Source: CAIMFV01 sp040757715 (GTDB lineage Bacteria > Pseudomonadota > Alphaproteobacteria > Caulobacterales > Caulobacteraceae). From it: DNA of 64,000 bases. A model generated the notes under the pieces. The model did not search any database. It was not told the origin of the DNA and was given only the letters and a program-made list of their open reading frames with translations. Every line of letters begins with the position of its first letter. Positions within the stretch are counted from its first letter, which is position 1. This document shows positions 23,931-32,700 of the stretch, in pieces. The stretch is from the NCBI GenBank assembly GCA_040757715.1, contig JBFLWS010000006.1, forward strand, positions 62,001 to 126,000, given 5' to 3'. The translations under genes and the position numbers were made by a program.

Positions 23931-26900
23931 TTGCTGCGCCTCGCGGAATCCCCGGTGAATGGACTAACCATCTTCGCCCTGTCCGGGGCCTATATGGCCT
24001 TTCTGTTCGCCGTGGCTTGGCGATCGGAGCAGAAGCGTGGCCGCGGCCTAGGCCCTCGCCTTCGGGGTCTGATCTACGGCCTGTCCCTGGCGGTCTATTG
24101 CACCAGCTGGACCTTCTACGGGGCAGGCGGCACGGCGGCCCGCGCCGGCTGGGACTACCTGCCGATCTATATCGGACCCATTCTGGCGCTCACCGTGCTC
24201 TTCCCCCTGTGGCGGCGAGTGGCGGCGGCGGCCAAGCGCGAGAACACCGGCTCCATCGCCGACTTCCTCTCCGCCCGCTACGGCAAGAGCCCCACGGTGG
24301 GGGCCCTGGTGGCGGTGGTGGCGCTAGTGGGGGCCCTGCCCTACATCGCCCTGCAGCTGCGCTCCCTGAACCAGGTGGTGTCGCTGCTGTCGGGCGCTGA
24401 GTCCAAATCGGGCGTGCTGTTCTTGCTGGCGGCCGTGCTGGCGGGCTTCGCCATCCTGTTCGGCGCGCGGCGGGTGGGGCTCACCGAGCACAATCCGGGC
24501 CTCGTGCGCGCCATCGCGGTGGAGTCGGTGGTGAAGCTCACCGCCCTCATGGCCGCCGCGCTGCTGGCCTGGCTGATCCTGGTGGCGCGCCCGGACATGC
24601 CCCTGCACCTCGCGCCCAAGCTCGCCGCGCCGCCCTATTTTGATCTGCGCTTCAATGTGCAGGTGCTGCTCGCCGCCGCCGCCATCTTCTGCCTGCCGCG
24701 ACAGTTCCACATGGCCTTCGTGGAGCTGGAGGACCAGCGCGACCTCAGCTCGGCCCGGGTGCTGCTCCCCACCTATCTCGTGCTGACGAGTCTCGCCATC
24801 GTGCCCATCGCCAGCGCCGGCCTCGCCCTGCCCGCCCTGGCCAAGACCGAGCCGGACCTCTACGTGCTGGCCCTGCCCCTGCACGGCGGTGCCGGGTGGC
24901 TCACGGCCCTGGTCTATGTGGGCGGCTTCTCCGCGGCCACGGCGGCGGTGGTGGTGGAGACGGTGGCCCTCTCCTCCATGGCTTCCAACCAGTTCGTGCT
25001 GCCCTGGCTCACCGAGCGCTGGATGTCGCGCCAGCCCACGACCCTGCTGCCCTCGCAGATCATGGGCCTGCGGCGCCTCGCTATCGTGGCCATCCTCGCC
25101 GTGGCTTCGGTCTACGCCTATCTGCTGAACAGCCAGGAGAATCTCGCCTCCATCGGCCTCTCCTCCTTCGCCGCCTCGGCGCAGCTGGCCCCAGCCTTGG
25201 CGTGCGCGGTCTTATGGCGCAGAGCCCATTCCCGCGGCGTCATCGTGGGCGTCTCGGCCGGGTTCGCCGCCTGGATCGTGCTGCTGGCCCTGCCGCAGCT
25301 GCTCGGCCCGTCCCACGCCTACAGCCAGGTCGTGAACGCCCTCCTGCGCGGGGCCTGGGGCTTCGACGCCTTCACCGCCGCGGTGGTGACGAGTCTCCTG
25401 CTGAATATCGCAGGTCTCGTCACCTTCTCGCTGCTGGCCCGGCCGCGGGCGGTGGACCACGTGCAGGCCCGCGCCTTCGTCAGCCACGCCGGCCGGCCGG
25501 TGGAGACCGTGCTCGGCCTCGGCGACGAGTTGGGACGGCTGCAGCAGGTGGTGGCCCGGTTCATCGGCGAGGAGGCGGCCGCCAAGGGCTTCGAGGTGCT
25601 CGGCCGCGACATCTCGCACGCCGGACCGGTAGACGCAGGCGTGGCGCTAGCCGCCGAGCGCTTGCTGGCCGGGGCCATCGGGGCCTCCTCGGCCCGCACG
25701 GTGATCGCCAGCGCCCTTGCGGGCAACGCCCGCCGCGCCCGCGACGTGGCCCAGCTGCTCGACGACGCCGCCCAGGCGGTGCAGTTCAATCGCGAGCTCT
25801 TGCAGGCCACCCTCGACAACCTCACCCAGGGCGTCAGCGTGGTGGACGCCGACCTGCGCCTGGTGGCCTGGAACGCGGCCTATGTGCAGATGTTCGACCT
25901 GCCGCCGGAGCAGGTCTATGTGGGCTGTCCCATCGCCGACATCATCCGCTACAACGCCCTGCGCGGCGAATGCGGACCGGGCGAGGTGGACGATCTGGTG
26001 GAGCGCCGCCTCGAACACTTGAAACGCCGGCGCGCGCACAGTTTCGAGCGCGTGCGTCCCAACGGTGAGGTGGTGAAGTCCACCGGGGCGCCCATGCCCA
26101 ATGGCGGCTACCTCACCAGCTATTCCGACATCACCGCGCTTCGCCGGGCCCTCGACGCCCTGGAGCGCAGCAATCTGCAGCTGGAGCATCGGGTCAGCGA
26201 GCGCACCGAGGCGCTGGAGGCCGCCAAGGGCCAGGCCGAGGCCGCCACGGCCTCCAAGACCCGCTTCCTCGCCGCGGCCAGCCACGACCTCTTGCAGCCC
26301 CTGCACGCGGCGCGCCTGTTCCTGGCGGCGCTGGAGACCGAGGTGAGCGACAAGCCCGCCCTGGCCGAGCTGGTGGGCGCCGCCGACCAGTCCATCGACT
26401 CGGCGCACCGGCTGCTGCGCGCCCTGCTCAACCTCTCCAAGCTCGAGGCCGGCGGGGTGAAGCCGGAGGTGCGAACCTTCCCCCTCGCCGCGCTATTCGA
26501 CGAGTTGGAGCGGGAGTTCCGGCCCCAGGCCGAGTTCCGCGGCCTCGACTTCCACGTGGTGCACACTTCGCTCTATGTCGTGTCCGACTACGACCTCGTG
26601 CGCTCCATGCTGCAGAACCTCATCGGCAACGCCCTGCGCTACACCGAGCGCGGCAAGGTGATCGTAGGCTGTCGCCGCACCGGCGGGCGGGTGCGCGTCT
26701 GCGTGTGGGACACCGGCCCCGGCATTCCTGAGGAAAGCCAGCAACTGATCTTCGGCGCCTTCACCCGCCTGCCCGGCAGCGGCGGCAGCGAGCACGGGGT
26801 GGGCCTCGGCCTCGCCATCGTGCAGCGGGTGGCCGAGCTCTTGGGCGCCCGCGTCGAGTTGCAGTCGCGGCTCGGCCACGGCTCCATGTTCGCGGTGAGC

Positions 26901-27302
26901 ATCGAGCGGGGTGCCTCGCTTCCGGTGGCGCCTTCGGCCATCCCCGATATCGCGCCCAGCGCCGCGGGCCTCCGCGTGCTGTGCGTGGACAATGAGCCGG
27001 CCATTCTGCGCGGGCTCAGCGCCGTCCTGCAGCGCATGGGGGCCGAGGTGCAGGTGGCGCGCAACGCCCACGAGGCGGCCAATACGGACGGCGTGTTCGA
27101 CCTCGCTTTGGTGGACTACCACCTCGACGAGGGCGACGGCCTCGCCCTGCGCGCGCCGCTCAAGCATCGGGTGCGCCGCTTCGTGGTGGTGACGGCGGAC
27201 ACCTCCATGGACGTGGAGGCGGCGATCACCGCCTCCGGCGCTGAGCTGGTGCGCAAGCCGATCAAGCCGCAGACCCTGAAGGGCCTGCTCAACCGCGCTT
27301 GA
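23931..27302 (+). CDS. hybrid sensor histidine kinase with SSS transporter domain (CrbS/MxtR-like)
   Basis: This 1123-residue protein starts at TTG 23931, behind AGGTGA. Residues ~1-510 are a sodium:solute-symporter-like domain with about 13 membrane helices. A PAS domain follows (~620-750, TQGVSVVDADLRLVAWN), then a short coiled coil, HisKA with His in AAASHDLLQPLHAARLF (~780), HATPase (~895-990, DTGPGIPEESQQ) and a receiver domain with Asp in LALVDYHLDEGDG. The order matches CrbS/MxtR sensors of acetate or carboxylate use and NahK-type kinases. The likely partner is the convergent LuxR-type regulator 12 bases away. Outputs probably include uptake of organic acids. Confidence 0.88.
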   Translation: MLRLAESPVNGLTIFALSGAYMAFLFAVAWRSEQKRGRGLGPRLRGLIYGLSLAVYCTSWTFYGAGGTAARAGWDYLPIYIGPILALTVLFPLWRRVAAAAKRENTGSIADFLSARYGKSPTVGALVAVVALVGALPYIALQLRSLNQVVSLLSGAESKSGVLFLLAAVLAGFAILFGARRVGLTEHNPGLVRAIAVESVVKLTALMAAALLAWLILVARPDMPLHLAPKLAAPPYFDLRFNVQVLLAAAAIFCLPRQFHMAFVELEDQRDLSSARVLLPTYLVLTSLAIVPIASAGLALPALAKTEPDLYVLALPLHGGAGWLTALVYVGGFSAATAAVVVETVALSSMASNQFVLPWLTERWMSRQPTTLLPSQIMGLRRLAIVAILAVASVYAYLLNSQENLASIGLSSFAASAQLAPALACAVLWRRAHSRGVIVGVSAGFAAWIVLLALPQLLGPSHAYSQVVNALLRGAWGFDAFTAAVVTSLLLNIAGLVTFSLLARPRAVDHVQARAFVSHAGRPVETVLGLGDELGRLQQVVARFIGEEAAAKGFEVLGRDISHAGPVDAGVALAAERLLAGAIGASSARTVIASALAGNARRARDVAQLLDDAAQAVQFNRELLQATLDNLTQGVSVVDADLRLVAWNAAYVQMFDLPPEQVYVGCPIADIIRYNALRGECGPGEVDDLVERRLEHLKRRRAHSFERVRPNGEVVKSTGAPMPNGGYLTSYSDITALRRALDALERSNLQLEHRVSERTEALEAAKGQAEAATASKTRFLAAASHDLLQPLHAARLFLAALETEVSDKPALAELVGAADQSIDSAHRLLRALLNLSKLEAGGVKPEVRTFPLAALFDELEREFRPQAEFRGLDFHVVHTSLYVVSDYDLVRSMLQNLIGNALRYTERGKVIVGCRRTGGRVRVCVWDTGPGIPEESQQLIFGAFTRLPGSGGSEHGVGLGLAIVQRVAELLGARVELQSRLGHGSMFAVSIERGASLPVAPSAIPDIAPSAAGLRVLCVDNEPAILRGLSAVLQRMGAEVQVARNAHEAANTDGVFDLALVDYHLDEGDGLALRAPLKHRVRRFVVVTADTSMDVEAAITASGAELVRKPIKPQTLKGLLNRA

Positions 27303-27314
27303 AACATCCGGGAG

Positions 27315-27953
27315 CTACAGCGCCCGCTCGTCCGCGCCGGCGTTGAGCCAGCGGCGGGCGGCGAGCACCGCCTGGGTGCGGCTGTGCACGCCGAGCTTGC
27401 GGAAGATGGCGGTCATGTGCGCCTTCACCGTGGCCTCGGTGATGCCGCTGTCATAGGCGATCTGCTTGTTCAGCAGCCCCTTTTGCAGCCCGATGAGCAC
27501 CCGCTGCTGGGCGAGGGTGAGGCTGGCGATAGCTTCGGCCTCACGATCCACCGGCGCGTCGGCCTCCGGCGGGAAACAGGTGAGGCCGGCCGTCAGCTGG
27601 TGCAGCGCGTCCACCATATCGTCAAGCGACGCCGACTTCGGAATGAACCCCGCGGCGCCCATGCGTTGGGCGGCGGCGGCGATGGTCTCAGGCGGCTCGC
27701 CGGAGACGATGGCCACGGCGATGTTGGGCGAGGCGGCCCGCATCTCGATCAGACCGCCGAAGCCGTTAGCGTCAGGCAGGTTGAGGTCGAGCAGCGCCAG
27801 CAGAGGCGCGCCCCGCTCGGCGATCACCCGCAGCGCCTCGCCGATGCCGCCCGCCTCGGCGATGTCGGCGTCAGGACAGGCGCGTCCGATCGCCAATTTC
27901 AGCGCGGAGCGGAACAGTGGATGATCCTCCACCGTCAATACATAGGCCGCCAA
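27315..27953 (-). CDS. LuxR-type response regulator (CrbR/ErdR-like)
   Basis: This 212-residue protein is taken to start at TTG 27953, 9 bases after GGAAGG. The longer ATG-initiated frame to 28025 adds a segment unlike receivers. The receiver domain has the phospho-acceptor Asp in LLALLDLNLPDANGFG (~52) and Lys in FIPKSAS. The C-terminal LuxR HTH (LTLAQQRVLIGLQKGLLNKQ, then IAYDSGITEATVKAH) binds DNA. It converges with the SSS-type kinase, the arrangement expected of a CrbS/CrbR-type pair, and is divergent from the MHS symporter gene, its probable target. Confidence 0.88.
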   Translation of the reverse strand: MAAYVLTVEDHPLFRSALKLAIGRACPDADIAEAGGIGEALRVIAERGAPLLALLDLNLPDANGFGGLIEMRAASPNIAVAIVSGEPPETIAAAAQRMGAAGFIPKSASLDDMVDALHQLTAGLTCFPPEADAPVDREAEAIASLTLAQQRVLIGLQKGLLNKQIAYDSGITEATVKAHMTAIFRKLGVHSRTQAVLAARRWLNAGADERAL

Positions 27954-28332
27954 GGTAAACCCTTCCCCGTTGCACTCCCGGGTCGCCGTCACGCCACTAA
28001 AGCGAGCGCTTGCAACAACCCACATGCACCTGAACGCTCGATGACATTAGTCGCAATTCGACGTTTGGCTAATTCAAATTATGGCCGCTTTGCCGGCAAC
28101 CTGCGATCAGGGAAAGACGGCGCTTCCAAATGACCGTCCAAGCGGCGCGGTCAGCTCTGGTGACCGTCCGGGAAACTGAGAGGGAGGAGATGGCGGCGCC
28201 GTACGCGGCGTCCAGGGCCGGCTGCGGCCGGCGGTTTGTCGTGCACGATTGGATCGTCACGCGCGCTTTCCACGATTATAATTTCTGAACAACCGGCGTT
28301 CAGACCGCGATTCTAAATTTCCTGGAGGAAAC
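27954..28332. other. regulatory region between response regulator and symporter
   Basis: No gene is seen. It contains three TGACCG half-sites, annotated separately. A GC-rich hairpin GCCGGC-TGC-GGCCGGC lies near 28216. A perfect TATAAT at 28277-28282 is a possible -10 for the symporter transcript, although no good -35 lies 17 bases upstream, which would fit an activator-dependent promoter. CTGGAGGA just before 28333 is the symporter ribosome site. Confidence 0.45.
28131..28169. promoter_or_regulatory. TGACCG half-site cluster, candidate response-regulator operator
   Basis: TGACCGTCC occurs at 28131-28139 and again at 28161-28169, exactly 30 bases apart. The inverted half CGGTCA at 28148-28153 makes a 6-bp inverted repeat with the second copy around 7 bases. 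It lies about 110 bases before the TATAAT of the symporter, where an activator dimer would be expected. Confidence 0.5.
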
Positions 28333-30048
28333 ATGACGTCTTCAACCCACGATGTCCTTGAGGACATCCCAAAAGGTGAGACTCACCCGCGATTGGTGAT
28401 CTTCGCCTCTTCGCTCGGCACGGTGTTCGAGTGGTACGACTTCTACCTCTACGGCACGCTGGCCGTGTTCTTCGGCGCCAAGTTCTTCCCGGCCGGCAAT
28501 GACACCGCCACCATGCTGGCCAACCTGGCCGTGTTCGGCGCCGGCTTCGGCGTGCGCCCGCTCGGCGCCATCGTGTTCGGACACCTCGGCGACCTGTGGG
28601 GCCGCAAGCACACCTTCCTCCTGACCATCGTGATCATGGGCCTCTCCACCATGCTGGTCGGTCTCGCCCCCACCTACGCCCAGATCGGCATTTGGGCGCC
28701 GGTGTTGCTGGTGACCCTGCGTCTGGCTCAGGGCCTCGCCCTCGGCGGCGAATACGGCGGCGCGGCGACCTACATCGCCGAACACGCGCCGCATCATAAG
28801 CGCGGCGGCTACACCGCCTGGATCCAGACCACGGCGACCTTGGGCCTCTTCCTGTCGCTCATCGTCATCCTGGCCTGCCGCTCGCTGTTGACCGACGCCG
28901 ACTTCAAGGAATTCGGCTGGCGGATTCCGTTCATCGTCTCCGTGGCGCTGCTCGCGGTGTCGGTGTGGATCCGTCTGCAACTGAACGAGAGCCCGCTGTT
29001 CGTGGCCATGAAGGCCTCGGGCAAGGGCTCGTCGCACCCGTTCGCCGAAGCCTTTGGCCGCTGGTCCAACGCCAAGGTCGTGCTGCTGGCCATCTTCGGC
29101 CTGACCATGGGTCAGGGCGTGGTGTGGTACGCTGGTCAGTTCCAAGCCCTGTTCTTCCTGCAGAACGCGCTCCGCCTCGACTACACCTCGTCCTACATCG
29201 CCATCATGATCGCCCTGGCGCTGGGCACGCCCTTCTTCCTGTTCTTCGGCTGGCTGTCGGACAAGATCGGCCGCAAGTGGATCATCATGGCCGGCTGCGC
29301 GCTCGCCATCGTCACCTACTTCCCGCTGTTCCACCTGCTGGGCGAGGCGGTGAACCCCGACCTCATCGCGGCTCAGACCTCGGCTCCGGCCACGGTCGCC
29401 GCGGCCAACTGCGAGACCAGCTTCTTCAAGAAGGCCTTCTATCCGCCGGAATCCACCTGCGATAAGACCATGGAAGCCCTCTACAAGTCGGGGGTGAACT
29501 ATACCCGCATCGACGCTCAGGCCGGTCAGCCGGAGCTTTCCCTGGCGCTCGGCAAGGCTTCGACCCTCGTCTATGACAAGACCGCCAAGACCTACACCGT
29601 CACCACCTTGAAGGACGGCAAGGTCACCGTGTTCCCCAAGGAAGGCGCGGACAAGGCGACCAAGGCCAAGGCCAGCGCCGACGCCCTCGCCGCTGCTCTG
29701 AAGGCCGCCGGCTATCCGGCCAAGGCGGACCTCGCCAAGGTGAACTGGCCGCTGATGATCGGCGTGCTGTTCGTCCTCGTCATCTACGTGACCATGGTCT
29801 ACGGCCCCATCGCCGCCTATCTGGTGGAGCTGTTCCCCACCCGGATCCGCTACACCTCCATGTCGCTGCCCTATCACATCGGCAACGGCTGGTTCGGCGG
29901 CTTCCTGCCCTTCTTCATGCTGGCCATCGCGGTGTTCAAGGGCGACATCTTCGCCGGCCTGATCTACCCCATCGGGGTGGCGGCGGTGACCCTGGTCATC
30001 GGCGTGCTGTTCCTGCCGGAAACCAAGGATCGCAATCTGCACGACTGA
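28333..30048 (+). CDS. MHS-type MFS metabolite:H+ symporter with large periplasmic insertion
   Basis: This 571-residue protein is of the metabolite:H+ symporter subgroup (ProP, KgtP, ShiA). It has the FEWYDFYLYGTLA start and GHLGDLWGRKHTF between TM2 and TM3. Family members are usually 430-500 residues. The extra length is a ~130-residue segment after TM9 (~337-468) with two Cys (CETS, STCDK) and Lys/Ala-rich helices, predicted on the periplasmic side. It probably imports an organic acid or betaine. The two-component pair upstream and its candidate operator suggest induction by that substrate. Confidence 0.88.
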   Translation: MTSSTHDVLEDIPKGETHPRLVIFASSLGTVFEWYDFYLYGTLAVFFGAKFFPAGNDTATMLANLAVFGAGFGVRPLGAIVFGHLGDLWGRKHTFLLTIVIMGLSTMLVGLAPTYAQIGIWAPVLLVTLRLAQGLALGGEYGGAATYIAEHAPHHKRGGYTAWIQTTATLGLFLSLIVILACRSLLTDADFKEFGWRIPFIVSVALLAVSVWIRLQLNESPLFVAMKASGKGSSHPFAEAFGRWSNAKVVLLAIFGLTMGQGVVWYAGQFQALFFLQNALRLDYTSSYIAIMIALALGTPFFLFFGWLSDKIGRKWIIMAGCALAIVTYFPLFHLLGEAVNPDLIAAQTSAPATVAAANCETSFFKKAFYPPESTCDKTMEALYKSGVNYTRIDAQAGQPELSLALGKASTLVYDKTAKTYTVTTLKDGKVTVFPKEGADKATKAKASADALAAALKAAGYPAKADLAKVNWPLMIGVLFVLVIYVTMVYGPIAAYLVELFPTRIRYTSMSLPYHIGNGWFGGFLPFFMLAIAVFKGDIFAGLIYPIGVAAVTLVIGVLFLPETKDRNLHD

Positions 30049-30120
30049 ATCCGAGGCCGGGCGCTCCCCCTCTTCGCGTCCGGCCAACTTCCCGCCCACC
30101 TCCAAAGGGCGTGAAAACTG

Positions 30121-30153
30121 GCGCCGAAGGCCCTCTGGCTTTCGGCGCTTTTT
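30121..30153 (+). terminator. intrinsic terminator of the symporter gene
   Basis: GCGCCGAAGGCC (30121-30132) pairs with GGCTTTCGGCGC (30137-30148) with one G-T wobble and a 4-base loop CTCT, followed by TTTTT. It ends the symporter transcript before the SMR-like operon. Confidence 0.85.
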
Positions 30154-30201
30154 CGTCTAAATGGCTGGCGACGCGCCGGTACCAGGCGCCTGTGGGACAG
30201 C

Positions 30202-30618
30202 ATGACCTCCGGAACCTCTGGCCGCATCTCCGCTCAGCTCGCCATCGGCCTCGCCCTCGCCATTCTGCTCGACACGGCGGTGCAGACGGTGTGGAAGCGC
30301 GCCGCCGACGCCCTGCCCGACCTCGCCCACCTCAGCGCGGCGAGCCTTTTTGGCGCCCTTCTGCACACGCCGCTGTTCCTCCTGGTGGGCGTGCTCATCG
30401 CCGCCCAGATGTTCAACTGGCTGAAGACGCTGGACCATGCCGACGTCTCCTTCGCACTGCCCATCACGGCTCTGTCGTACATCTCGGTCGCCCTGGTCTC
30501 GGCCCTGTGGCTGCACGAGACCATCACCTGGCAGCGCATGGCCGGCATGGCCCTCGTCCTTGTCGGCGTCTATTTCGTCGCCCGCAGCGATCCCAACTCC
30601 ACGGACGGCCACAAGTGA
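30202..30618 (+). CDS. SMR/EamA-like small membrane transporter subunit 1
   Basis: This 138-residue protein has four membrane helices, with a conserved second half (FALPITALSYISVALVSALW, LHETITWQRMAGMALVLVGVYFVA) typical of the DMT superfamily half-transporters (SMR, ArnE/ArnF). It overlaps the next gene by GTGA, and the two short proteins probably form a heterodimer. Substrates of such pairs include lipid-linked sugars and cationic drugs, and sequence alone does not decide. Confidence 0.8.
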   Translation: MTSGTSGRISAQLAIGLALAILLDTAVQTVWKRAADALPDLAHLSAASLFGALLHTPLFLLVGVLIAAQMFNWLKTLDHADVSFALPITALSYISVALVSALWLHETITWQRMAGMALVLVGVYFVARSDPNSTDGHK

Positions 30619-30947
30619 ACCGCACCGCCGTCGGCATCGCCCTCGTCGCCCTTTGCGCCTGCATCGAGGGCTTGGCCCAGGTGAGCTTCAAGCTCTCCCG
30701 CCGCCATGAGGACCAGCGCCTGAGGTGGACCCTCATAGGCGGGGTCGCCTATGTGCTGGAGATCAGTCTCTACACCCTCGCTTTGCGGCAGATCGACGTG
30801 AGCGTGGCCTTCGTCATGGGCGCCCTGAGCTTTGTCACCGTGGCGCTGTTGTCGCGCCTGGTGCTGGGGGAGAAGATCAGCGGCGTGCGCGGGATCGGGC
30901 TTCTGCTCATCCTCGCCGGCGTCGCCGTGATGGGAGATCAGGCGTGA
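30615..30947 (+). CDS. SMR/EamA-like small membrane transporter subunit 2
   Basis: This 110-residue protein starts at GTG 30615, inside the stop of subunit 1 (GTGA). Four membrane helices are seen (AVGIALVALCACIEGLAQVS; WTLIGGVAYVLEISLYTLAL; VSVAFVMGALSFVTVALLS; RGIGLLLILAGVAVMG). It is the likely partner of the preceding protein. Its stop in turn overlaps the GNAT gene start by GTGA, so all three are translationally coupled. Confidence 0.82.
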   Translation: MNRTAVGIALVALCACIEGLAQVSFKLSRRHEDQRLRWTLIGGVAYVLEISLYTLALRQIDVSVAFVMGALSFVTVALLSRLVLGEKISGVRGIGLLLILAGVAVMGDQA

Positions 30948-32143
30948 GCCTCAGTGTTCGTCTTGTGTCGCACCACGATCAGGCCCCGGCCGAGTTGTGG
31001 GCCTCCGGTTTCGGCCCGCCCCTGGAGGGCGAATGGTGGTATCGCGCCCTGGAGGCTTCGCAACTCGAGGACCAGTTCACCTTCTTCTACGCCATCATCG
31101 AGGACGACGGCGCGCCGGTGGGCCTCGCCCCCATGTTCCTCACCGAGGTGCCCATGGAGCTGGTGGCGCCCGAGGAGCTGATGCCGGCCTTGCGCGTCAT
31201 CGCCCGTTTCTACCGACCGGCCCTCTATCAACGCACTCTGTTCGTCGGCTCGCCCTGCGCCGACGAAGGGACCATCGCGGTGGTCCCCGGCGCCGACCGG
31301 GCCGAGGCCTTCCTGGCGCTGGCCAAGGCCATGCCGGCCATCGCCCGCCAGCACCGCGCGCCCATGCTGGCTTGGAAGGATCTGCCCGCCGACTATCGCC
31401 CGGACATGGAGCGGGTGATCAAGGAGGCCGGCTTCTTCATCACCCCGAGCTATCCCGGGACCCAGGTGCATTTCAGCTCCGCCGACAAGGCCGACTACTT
31501 CGCCGGCATGAAGGGCACGCACCGGCAGAACCTGAAGAAGCGCCTGCGCAAAAGCGCCGAGCTCGTCTCGGTGGAGACCAGCGTGGTGCAGGCCCCCTCG
31601 CCCGAGGTGCTGGCCGAGATCTACGCCCTCTTCAATCAGACCTATGAGAAGGCCACCACCCGCTTCGAGCGGCTGGAGGAGCCCTTCTTCGAGGCCATCG
31701 CCGCCGAGGCCCCGTCGCACTTCATCCTGGTGCGGGAGAAGGCCACGGGAGACCTGCTCGCCTTCATGCTGTGCTTCGTGGTGGGCGAGGCGGTGATCAA
31801 CAAGTTCATCGGCATCGACTATCGCCGCCCGCGGGAGTGGATGCTCTATTTCCGCCTATGGGATGCGGCGGTGGACTTCGCCCTCGCCCACGGGGCCAAG
31901 CTGCTGCAAAGCGGGGTGACCGGCTATCGCCCCAAGCTGGAGGTGGGCCACGCCCTGGTCCCCCTCGACAATTACGCCCGCCACCTCAATCCGCTGATCC
32001 ACTTCGTCTACGCTCAGGTGGGCAAGACCCTGAGCTGGGCCAGCCTGGACAAGGACCTGGCCGAGCACGTGGCCGCCGGGCGCGGGGCCGAAGGGGCTCG
32101 CCCGCAGAAGGTCCCTCAAAAGGTCGAAGCGGCGAAAGCTTGA
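30944..32143 (+). CDS. FemAB-like GNAT-fold protein (DUF482 family)
   Basis: This 399-residue protein starts at GTG 30944. It has a double GNAT fold: HRQNLKKRLRKSAEL near 190-205, FNQTYEKATTRFERLEEPFF and FILVREKATGDLLAFMLCFV are typical of the peptidoglycan-bridge FemAB relatives and DUF482. Members may transfer an amino acid or acyl group to a cell-envelope or natural-product acceptor. Coupling to the SMR-like pair hints at modification of an envelope lipid or of the transported compound, which is inference. The C-terminal ~20 residues are Lys/Ala rich. Confidence 0.8.
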   Translation: MSLSVRLVSHHDQAPAELWASGFGPPLEGEWWYRALEASQLEDQFTFFYAIIEDDGAPVGLAPMFLTEVPMELVAPEELMPALRVIARFYRPALYQRTLFVGSPCADEGTIAVVPGADRAEAFLALAKAMPAIARQHRAPMLAWKDLPADYRPDMERVIKEAGFFITPSYPGTQVHFSSADKADYFAGMKGTHRQNLKKRLRKSAELVSVETSVVQAPSPEVLAEIYALFNQTYEKATTRFERLEEPFFEAIAAEAPSHFILVREKATGDLLAFMLCFVVGEAVINKFIGIDYRRPREWMLYFRLWDAAVDFALAHGAKLLQSGVTGYRPKLEVGHALVPLDNYARHLNPLIHFVYAQVGKTLSWASLDKDLAEHVAAGRGAEGARPQKVPQKVEAAKA

Positions 32144-32236
32144 CCCGCGGCGCAGGAGCGTGTTCTTGAGCGCCCTCGCTCGCGCTGCGGCGTCTGGCGA
32201 ATCCCGAACCCGCACGGTTCGGCGACATCAAGGTGA

Positions 32237-32312
32237 GAGCTCGTAGCTCAGTTGGTAGAGCACGTGACTTTTAATCATGGGGTCCTGGGTTCGAATCCCA
32301 GCGAGCTCACCA
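32237..32312 (+). tRNA. tRNA-Lys (anticodon TTT)
   Basis: The 76-base sequence folds as a tRNA. The acceptor stem GAGCTCG / CGAGCTC closes perfectly, and there is a D-arm AGCTCAGTTGGTAGAGC, an anticodon loop CTTTTAA with TTT at 32270-32272, a T-arm with GGTTCGAATCC, discriminator A and an encoded CCA. It reads Lys AAA/AAG codons. It is a common attachment site for integrases, and an integrase remnant lies just downstream. Confidence 0.97.
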
Positions 32313-32389
32313 AACTTATTTTTCCTTTTAAAAACAATGGGTTACGGCAAAAATTGCCTAACCTTTGACTTGGGTTAGACACCTTGGGT

Positions 32390-32608
32390 TCACGGTTTCT
32401 TCCGCCGGTGATCTTTCAGCTTGGCGATGGCGCTGTCCGCCAGGCGCTCCTGATCGGCCGACCTTGTGTAGTTTTCGACCTCGGCCAGTGATTTGTGGCC
32501 CAGCACCGCCATGATCTCCTTCGTCGAGCATCTAGCCTCGGCCGGCGCCCAGCCGAAATGCGCGGCGGACTTGATTTTCGCGCCGCCGCCGGCCCTGTTC
32601 GTCGACGG
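32390..32608 (-). pseudogene. C-terminal remnant of a phage-type tyrosine integrase
   Basis: Reading leftwards to the stop at 32390 gives EIMAVLGHKSLAEVENYTRS and then ADQERLADSAIAKLKDHRRKK. That is the typical C-terminus of a tyrosine recombinase, with the GHKS box and the catalytic Tyr in NYT. The frame is open only back to a stop at 32609, and residues before STKEI no longer look like an integrase. The fragment points at tRNA-Lys 78 bases away, so it is the residue of an island once inserted there. Confidence 0.75.
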
Positions 32609-32700
32609 CTATTTCCTGACTCCGGACGGACTGCCCAACGACCTGGCGGGGTTCGACGCCGCGCTTCGGGCCATGAAGGGCGCGACACGCCCAAGCAAAG
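32575..32700 (+). other. possible gene remnant of unknown origin
   Basis: Reading rightwards gives PALFVDGYFLTPDGLPND followed by LAGFDAALRAMKG, which looks more protein-like than the other frames but begins and ends without a proper gene structure, running into the methyltransferase stop at 32701. It may be leftover coding sequence from the same decayed island. No family is recognised. Confidence 0.25.
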
